Of a stretch of DNA of 64,000 nucleotides, positions 57,075 through 64,000 are shown in pieces (position 1 is the first letter of the stretch; the number at the start of each line of letters is the position of its first letter). Source of the stretch: Tipula vernalis (taxonomy: Eukaryota; Arthropoda; Insecta; Diptera; Tipulidae). Both the position numbers and the translations under genes were made by a program. The notes beneath the pieces are model-generated. The model did no database searches. It saw nothing but the letters and a program-made list of their open reading frames with translations, and had not been told where the DNA came from. Location of the stretch: positions 273,556,047-273,620,046 of the forward strand of contig OY282559.1 in assembly GCA_958295665.1 (NCBI GenBank), in the 5' to 3' direction.

Positions 57075-60000
57075 ATGTCCTGCGTGGTGGAGACGATTGA
57101 GGACGAGGAAAAAAATTGCTTGGCGGTTCCGAAATGTTGGGTAGTAAATATGCAGCTGTTCTACCCTCTACACAGTAAAGAAGTATCGAGAGCTAGAAAA
57201 AAATGTATTTCACCACAGAAGGATTGGCTGGTGATGCCGTGTAGGATACTACGAGATAATATTGGTAATTAAAATTTCGTTAGGATTATATTTGATTCTT
57301 ATAAATAATTGTTTATTGATATATGTATTCATTTTTGCAGATTCACTTAAAAACGCGCTAGAGCAGGAACGGGAATCCACACTCCTTACTTATAGTGAAA
57401 GTGAAAGTGGGTATACGCATAAGAAGAAAAATCAAAAACTTCCAGATGTCAACGCTCTATTCCAGAATCAAGACATACTTTTACCGAATAATCAAGGTAA
57501 ATATTATGTCTGTTTAAACCAACTATCTAATAGGGGCCAATGCCATGAATTCGAGGCAAAATCAAGAAACCCTAAAGGAACTATCTTATGCAATTTACGT
57601 TTAATATTTCTTTAATGTTTAGTTAAAGAAATATTAAACTTTAACGAAAATTGCATGGGAAAATAACAACACAATACAAAATTTCAATTAACCTTTATAA
57701 AACACCTTTGCGAGTATACTCCTTTTCTTGTCGAGCTAACATAATTTATATTGACGGTACAGTTGTTGTTTTTTTTTCTAAAAAAATCGGTACTGTTAAC
57801 AATTTTCTGTGCAGAAAATAACATTTATACTGAAAGTAAAATTGCTGTAGCTTTTCAATATAAATTTTGTTTCAGTAAATGAATTTCCGTTTAGATTTCA
57901 TGATTATATCCCTCAAATCGGCACAAAATATCATTAACTTATACAAAATTGATTGAAAATCAACATCAAATGTAGGGGCAATATAAATTTTAAATTAATT
58001 TGTTTCTCTACAAGGAAAAGATTAAAACGGGCTCGAATTAACTGTAGAATTGCGGTTTTCTAGTTAGATCCAAATAATAAAACTACTTGCTTGGTCATTT
58101 AAAAAATTAACAGTTTGTTGGTCAAAATAACTCGAATCGATTTTCCATACAAATCGATTGGTTTATATGAGGTCCAAGAAATAAGAAAATTTTGTTTTGT
58201 TCGATTCGCAAAGAAACAAAATTTTAATGCTTATTTAGAACATCATCGATAAGATTGCATGAATTGAACTGTAATATCATTAATCCTTTCAATCAGTAGA
58301 TAATAATATTGACGAGGTCACCAAATCAGCAAGGGCAGAGGCAATTAGTCAAATTGTTGTGCCACGTGAAATGACCAACTTTAGTTACAATGGTATTAAA
58401 AAATATAAGTTTATGTTCCAACCTAACTTGCAAAAATAATTAATTTCTAATAAAATGTGCATTCAGATAGTCATCCGGAACCTGCTGAAAACTATAATCA
58501 CAGTAACAGTCGGAATATTGAAGTACCGTCGCCTCCCTACAGCGATAATGTAGAAAACCGAAAGCAACATGGGGATATTTTGGAATTGCGCAGTTCAACA
58601 AATGGATATTCGTATCCTGGATCTACACAATTTACAAATGGCAAGCAAAAATAAAAATCCTAATATTATACGTTTTACATAAATTAATTTTATTTATTTT
58701 TCAGATTTTGATTATAATATTTGTTCAGATGTAAATTCATTAAACTGCAAAATAGACCGACTCTCAGAAATGCTTACAGGCAAAATCAACCAAATAATAA
58801 AAAATCAGGCCGATTTAAAAGCGACCCTTAACATCATAATCGGAAAAATTCCTACTGTACAACTGAACAAAGATTCCCACAGCAAACCCGATATTGAACT
58901 TCCAATTAGCACCATAAGCGAGTTGGAGAATATCGAGTGGAAATTAAAATCGAATCTGGATTTCAAAAATCAAATGGTTGGTTTGGGCTAGATGCTTTTC
59001 TAGCTTGCGAGTAACATTCCTTACAAAATTTAATGCAGACTTTTCTGACGAGATAGTTAATATTAAAATTGTATAATTGTTGAGTGAAAATGAACGGCTC
59101 ATCATTTAAAATGGTTGTAAGACGGTGTGCCTAACCGAACCTTTAACTTTCTCGCCCTAAAATTATATGTATTCAATTTCGTAAGGCTTTTTACTGACTG
59201 CTGGTCCAAATTTAAATAATTTTTCTAGTTTATATGTTTTTTATTGTTTATATTCAAAATTTACTTGTTAATTTCTATCAACTTAATTTTACAGACCAAT
59301 TGGAAAGCTGTTTATTTTTAAAAATTGGCCGGGTTTTCGATTTTTTTCAAGATCTTTAGTCACTATTTATTACACAAATAATGCTTACAAAAATTCGCAA
59401 CAAAAATTAATTGCAAATTATTTTTTTGAAGGAATATTGTTTTTTTTTTGATAATTTCTGTTGTCATTAATTTTGTATTAAATAACGACTGGTGAACAAT
59501 CCGTTTTAAAATTTCGGCCAAAAAGTTTTCAATTGGTCAATAGTTTTATAGACACCAAATAACATATGTACAATTCGTGGTCTTAGTTTAGTGTAGCAGT
59601 TTAATTTAAACGATCCTACTATAAGTGTTCACGTGGGGCGTACCATTGCAAATCGCCCATAGCATAACTTTTGGCGAAAACTTTATCAATTTCGTAATCA
59701 CCTTCCATTATTATTTCATTTTTAATGTTATTTCCCAACAAAACTTGAAAAAATGTCTAATGACAATATTGATTAATAAAACAATTAATAATAAATTAGT
59801 ACGGTATGAACAAAATCAATGTCAATGTAAATGTCAAATCTAGTATACTACACTACTAAGGTATTTACGATTTCAGAACCAGAGATTCCAGATTAATTTA
59901 TGTTCATGCCGAGTTTACGACCATTTTCTGAAGAAAAATTTTCAACAGGCAACCAATCGACGTAGTCTATTTTGTAAACAAATTTCCCCTTCCGTACATA

Positions 60001-60700
60001 ATTCTTTTGTTTTCCATTTAAAACATATTGAATCTGCTGAAAATTTTTCTTCAGAAAATGGTCGTAAACTCGCACTGAAGTTTTGTTGGTGATTCGCGTG
60101 GTGTTTTTTGAAATCCTTTACACTACTCTGCTCCACGTGAACAAGATAATAAAGATTAATGTAGTTATAAAGTAAAAAGAAACCAAATAAATTATATGAA
60201 GATTAAATATTCGATAGCTTAAAATAAAATATATAGAAAATCTAGACCTACGTACATTTGTATGTGTGTATGTCGTAGAAACAAAAAATAGTTTTACACA
60301 AATGCTTAGAATATCGTTATATTTTATTTCATAGAATAATTTAGTTTTAAATAATTTACTTACAAAATAATCATGATTTAATTAATTATAATATATTTTT
60401 TTTGTATCTTACTAGATTTCATACATGTCGACGTTCGGTGGACCAAATCCTAACGGATGTGCCCGTAACATAATGAAGAATCTAGTATTGGACTCCGTCC
60501 TCGTATTGTACTCTTGGGGTGGTACAAATATAAAAAAGCCTTTCCTTCCGTTTTTCGAAGTTCAAAATGTATTAATGATGGCCGTGAAAAAAAAATTTAA
60601 TGATTTTACTAACCACGACACCAAAACTTTTTTAAAAGATTACATAAAATCTTCAAGTACCAGATTAAACAGAGCTGCGGAAAAAAATATAAAAATTTAA
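57075..60700 (+). CDS. Six-exon DUF4806-like gene carried by the CACTA-like transposon
   Basis: Exons 57075-57264, 57341-57496, 58297-58392, 58467-58640, 58705-58976 and 60416-60700 join in frame throughout (390 residues). All junctions are GT-AG except intron 4, which uses GC-AG (donor GCAAGC at 58641). The N-terminus (VPKCWVVN, LFYPLHSKEVSRARKKC, DWLVMPCRIL) matches the start of arthropod DUF4806 proteins; the middle is Ser/Asn-rich and disordered-looking. The C-terminus has LPISTISELENIEWKLKSNL, FGGPNPNGCARNIMKNLV, YSWGGTNIKKPFLPF and DYIKSSSTRLNR, the DUF4806 pattern as I recall it. The ATG lies 72 bp after the transposase stop, next to a TATAAAA. Possible role as the end-binding partner (TnpA-like) is inference. 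Confidence 0.7.
57588..57660. repeat. Hairpin (about 30-bp arms) in intron 2
   Basis: atgcaatttacgtttaatat is followed after about 35 bases by its near-complement ending attgcat. Imperfect inverted repeat, possibly a tiny nested MITE. Confidence 0.75.
59629..60142. mobile_element. Possible small inverted-repeat insertion in intron 5
   Basis: GTTCACGTGG at 59629 has an inverted copy CCACGTGAAC at 60133, and the stretch between contains minus-strand frames unlike the host gene (59893-60136; KQKNYVRKGKFVYKIDYVDW). It may be a nested element or transposon-internal sequence; ends not proven. Confidence 0.35.
59910..60072. repeat. 35-bp perfect inverted repeat with 93-bp loop
   Basis: cgagtttacgaccattttct (59910 onward, through 59944) is repeated exactly in inverted orientation at 60038-60072. 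Lies in intron 5 of the DUF4806-like gene. Confidence 0.95.
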
Positions 60701-60739
60701 ATTTCATTTTTTTTTTCACGGCCATCATTAATACATTTT
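60564..60739. repeat. 32-bp inverted repeat spanning the end of the last exon and the 3' UTR
   Basis: aaaatgtattaatgatggcc (60564-60595, inside exon 6) has its exact complement at 60708-60739, just past the stop codon at 60700. A transcript through here would fold into a long hairpin over the end of the coding region. Confidence 0.92.
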
Positions 60740-60774
60740 TATAAATATACAAATAATGCAATAATCTCCCTCAT

Positions 60775-60870
60775 CGACACGACTCTGTGTTGCCTTTTCC
60801 TTTTTCGTATTGTTTTTATCAAATGAAAAAACGAAAACGCAATACAGAGTTGTGTCGATTGTCGACCGAC
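60775..60870. repeat. Second stem-loop downstream of the DUF4806-like gene
   Basis: tcgacacgactctgtgttgc at 60775 pairs with its near-complement ending at about 60870 (four mismatches in about 32). Possibly a nested mini-element. Confidence 0.8.
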
Positions 60871-61959
60871 TCTTAAATCATAATAGGGGTGAATATTAAC
60901 AATAGTGTATTACTTTTTACGTAAAGATTTAGGGTGTCAAGAATCTAGATGCTGCGCAGTTTCAGTAGCACAAAAAATCGAAAAGCAGGCGGAATGCAAA
61001 AAAGTCGGCATTTATCATTTAACTATTTTTATAATTTCCTGCGATTACGAATAATTAAGAAATATCGTGTTTTTTAGACTGCCCTACTTTGCCTGAAAAA
61101 CTAAATTTTTCACCAACTTGCATTACAAACTGCACAGCGGCTGATTTCTTAACCGCAGCTCTTAATACAGTAATACATAACAATATATGTAAAATAATTT
61201 TGAAATTAATTGAAATAAATAAATTATCATTTATAAAATAATATAAAATTAAGTGTTCTAGTGTTTGATTAATTATTATTTACAAAAGTTCCAATGAAAA
61301 GTATGAAGTATAAATTCTGACTGTCGATTTCATAGCGACATTCGTGGTAAAGATAAACTTTAAAATATTGGTTTCCATAAAGCAGTTCTACTGAAAACCA
61401 TGTTCTGCGTAGAAATTTTTAAAACTCATCTCCTCAGAAATATTGCAATCTAAATATTTCTCTAGAAATCTAAGGAGGGAAAAAGTTGTATAATTGGAAA
61501 ACGCTAATCAGCTGTCTAGTCACTGATCAGAATCAGCTGTCTAGTCACTGTTCAGAATTGGCTTTAAAATAGAGTCTAAAATACTTTATGGTTTTACCAA
61601 CTACATTTTAAACCCGTTTTGCAATGGTTTAGTAAAGCTAAGTTGGATTTTGGCAAACTTTCCGGAAAAAGTATTAAAACGGTTTCAAAAAAACTATTTG
61701 GTTTTTATTTAACTGTTTAGAATGGAAGCCTACAGAGGTTTTGTAAAACTTTGCAGTTGTTTTGAATCCTATTTAAAATTGTTCCCAAACCAGTTTAAAA
61801 AAAATTATGAGTTTTTAAAAACTATACCAAACTTGGATGTCAGTAAGGTTTTATGAGGTATCTGTTCAGTTTTTGTAATATTTTTTGGAACAATTTGGTT
61901 GTGATACGTTAGTTTTTATTAGGCTTTGAAATCGTTTTGAACCTATAAATTGCTACTTG
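60871..61959. promoter_or_regulatory. Right end and subterminal repeat region of the CACTA-like element
   Basis: The last 400 bp are rich in motifs such as aaaacggtttcaaaaaaact, ggttttgtaaaactttgc, aaaccagtttaaaa and tttgaaatcgttttgaac, mirroring the left end. A 25-bp tandem duplication (atcagctgtctagtcactg) lies near 61507-61556. Confidence 0.5.
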
Positions 61960-61961
61960 GG

Positions 61962-61988
61962 TATATATATATATATATATATATATAT
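61962..61988. repeat. (TA)n tract, right remainder of the split microsatellite
   Basis: Directly follows the transposon end and precedes the Helitron terminus; together with 52729-53247 it marks the original insertion site. Confidence 0.9.
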
Positions 61989-62051
61989 ACTAGCTGTACC
62001 CTGCCCGCTTTGCTGGACGTGTAAGTTTTTTTTATTTTTTAATGAACATAT

Positions 62052-62405
62052 TGTTACGTTTTTGTCTTGTCAATCAAGGTTCGTACCACTGGATTTTGAA
62101 TAAAACACACACTTCAATTTATAACGAATTTTATTTTTTGAGCATAAAAATTATTTCATCATAATTTATTAACGATAATTCACAAAATCAGTTTTTTATT
62201 ATTATCGGACAATTTTACTGATTACTAACTTATAATTTTTATATCGCACTAAAACACTTTTTAAATCACTTTTTAATTCATTTCTATTCTTCACAGAATT
62301 TTATTCATTAAGAACAGTTTTATCATGGAAAATTCCATTTTAGTACTGTAGAACTTTGCGTTATCAATTAACTCATTCTATTCTACTCTAGGTATCATCG
62401 TAACA
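62052..62405 (-). mobile_element. Solo LTR, 354 bp, inside the Helitron 3' region
   Basis: Begins TGTTACG and ends CGTAACA, perfect 7-bp terminal inverted repeats with canonical TG...CA. Homologous and co-oriented with the LTR at 52276-52728. Flanking ATAT/ATCT could be a 4-bp duplication with one change. No internal sequence on either side, so a solo LTR. Confidence 0.85.
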
Positions 62406-62553
62406 ATCTGGAATAAAACATTATTTTTTTTTTGGCATTTTAAATTAAAGATTATATTTTGTTTTTAATTTTTGTATTTTATTAAATTAAAATTATAATG
62501 AAAAATTAAATTAAAAATATTTTAATTAGATAAAAATTGTTTGATTTATTGAT

Positions 62554-63957
62554 TTATTCCAATGCTTTTTGGTATACAACATTTTTAGTTGTACCTTCAG
62601 GTGCGTACACATATAATGATGAAGATTTTCCTACACGTGAGCATCCAACATATAACTGACCATGTGAGAAGCATGGATATTCCAAATTTAGACCACAAAC
62701 TTGAAATGACTGACCTTGTGATTTGTTTATAGTCATAGCAAAAGCTAGATGTATTAGAAATTGTATTCTTTTAAAATTAAATGGCACATCTGATGGAAGT
62801 ATTGGAATGCGTGGGATTAAAACCTCTTCACCTTTGTATTTGCCAGTTAATATGGTTGCTTCAATGACATTTGTCATTAATTTTTTAACAGCAAGTCGTG
62901 TACCATTACAATGTTTTGGTTAACGTCTTGCTCGTTCACTTAACCAATTATGATTTTTGTATTGTTGTACAATATTTGTATATACGCTTTCAATTAATTC
63001 TTCTTTTGATTCTTTTAAAATACAAAAATTATGTGGAAATGTAATTAAACCAGTTGTAATATCAATTGGAATTTTTCCATTTCCAATGTCCAATAATTGT
63101 TTGGAAAATGTTACAGTGGATTCATAGTTTTGCAAATGAACACGCATATTTCTTGTTAAATTTAATTTTTGAACGTTTCTCCATAAATTAGATGATTTTA
63201 AACACGCATTTAATTCATCAGCTGGAGTTGATCGTGGTATAACAGGTAGTGTCTGTCTATAATCGCCTGATAATAATACTGTTGTACCACCGAATAACTG
63301 TTGATTATTGCGTAAATCTTTTAATGTTTTATCTAATGCTTCTAATGATTTTTTATGTGCCATTGTGCATTCGTCCCAGATTATTATTTTGCATTGTTGC
63401 AATACTTTTGCCATTCCTGATGTTTTTGATATGTTACATGTTGGTGTTTCAATTATTTGCATATTTAATGGAAGTTTTAATGCTGCATGAGCAGTCCTAC
63501 CGCCATCTAATAATGTTGCTGCTATACCTGAAGAAGCAATTGCTAATGCTATGTTTTTTTGAGATCTTATATTTGCCAAAATTAATGATATCAAAAATGT
63601 TTTTCCGGTTCCTCCTGGAGCATCTAAAAAGTATAATCCACCTCTTTGATTATTTATAGCTGACAGAATTGTATCATAAACATGGTTTTGTTGTTGATTC
63701 ATTTTTTGTAAATTTTCTTGTAAATATTCATTTAATAAATGTATATCAAAGTTTTGTTCGCGTTGGATTTCAATATTGGTGATATCATTTACTAAACGAT
63801 TGGGCGCTGTCAATCCTAATTGTGATAATGTTTTGTTTGCAAATGATAAACAAATATCTTCAATTAAAATTAATCTTCGATTATACATATCTATTGTGAA
63901 TTGTAAATCATAATTTAGTGTATTTGAACGTATACGATGTAAAATGTCTTCCGTCAT
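62554..63957 (-). pseudogene. Helitron Pif1-like helicase, internally deleted
   Basis: The helicase half of the Rep-helicase unwinds DNA during rolling-circle transposition. The frame 63957-62920 (345 residues, upstream part outside the window or in another frame) carries Walker A GGTGKT (about residue 115), Walker B IIWDECTM (about 195) and SGDYRQTLPVI (about 231). It stops after LSERARR at 62922. The frame 62877-62554 resumes with KLMTNVIEATILTGKYKGEE, FAMTINKSQGQSFQVCGLNL (motif V) and YVGCSRVGK (motif VI). Roughly 100 residues expected between (the LPPHxLxLKxGxPxMLLRN region) are missing, so the enzyme is inactive. Confidence 0.9.
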
Positions 63958-64000
63958 ACAATCTTTATATTTTTCCCATAATTGTAATGGACTTGATGGA

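Larger units (their letters stand above)
61990..64000 (-). mobile_element. Helitron, 3' part (runs off the window)
   Basis: On the minus strand the element ends ...GGTACAGCTAG followed by T of the AT repeat: the CTRR terminus with insertion at an A/T dinucleotide. A short GC-rich hairpin (CCAGC-AAA-GCGGG, one mismatch) sits about 13 bases before the end, as expected of Helitrons. The helicase gene lies upstream on the same strand. A solo LTR has inserted near the 3' end. Confidence 0.82.

Noticed and set aside
63249..63659. Plus-strand 136-residue frame within the Helitron
   Set aside because: Antisense shadow of the helicase; the hydrophobic composition arises from the complement of its Asn/Lys/Gln-rich codons.

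Overview
This is an AT-rich, intron-bearing invertebrate nuclear window, almost certainly from an insect and possibly a fly. The evidence is jockey-, CR1- and Penelope-type retroelements, a Ty3/gypsy element, mariner/Tc1 remnants, a Helitron and a degenerate multi-exon C2H2 zinc-finger gene. I cannot name the species. There are no bacterial genes, no operons, and no rRNA or tRNA genes that I can support. The window is essentially a repeat graveyard with one apparently intact large DNA transposon.

Layout. 1-10.1 kb: two degenerate jockey-type elements in the same orientation, each with its own 13-bp target-site duplication and poly(A) tail; the first is itself split by a 257-bp inverted-repeat element. 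10.1-13.3 kb: nothing firm. 13.3-18.0 kb (minus): a CR1-like element broken by an 859-bp inverted-repeat element and a 302-bp insertion with an 8-bp duplication. 18.4-18.9 kb: mariner fossil. 21.6-21.9 kb: a 305-bp inverted-repeat element. 22.2-25.0 kb (minus): broken Ty3/gypsy pol. 25.06-25.6 kb: 3' end of a Penelope-like element with a GIY-YIG domain. 26.3-28.6 kb: a fold-back structure built from a ~108-bp satellite. 32.7-34.6 kb: nested inverted-repeat elements including a head-to-head Tc1 fragment. 35.4-39.3 kb: an apparently unprocessed zinc-finger pseudogene. 42.4-45.8 kb: a second fold-back built from a ~124-bp satellite, with a 611-bp LTR-like mini-element inside it. 46.5-48.3 kb: possible RT fragment and a 1.0-kb element with an 8-bp duplication. 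51.8-52.7 kb: RT scrap joined to the LTR, primer site and gag start of an LTR element. 52.7-62.0 kb: an (AT)n tract split by an 8.7-kb CACTA/EnSpm-like transposon. 62.0-64.0 kb (minus): Helitron 3' end, with a related solo LTR inside it and a deleted Pif1-like helicase.

Two items stand out. The CACTA-like transposon has both ends, a 681-residue tnp2-type transposase that reads intact, and a six-exon partner gene whose product resembles the arthropod DUF4806 family. The 611-bp mini-element has two 186-bp direct terminal repeats and a 10-bp target duplication, no coding capacity, and in each repeat a hammerhead-like core (CTGATGA, 8-bp stem, GAAA). It resembles a retrozyme or a miniature Penelope-type unit more than a standard LTR element, but the ribozyme fold is incomplete on paper.
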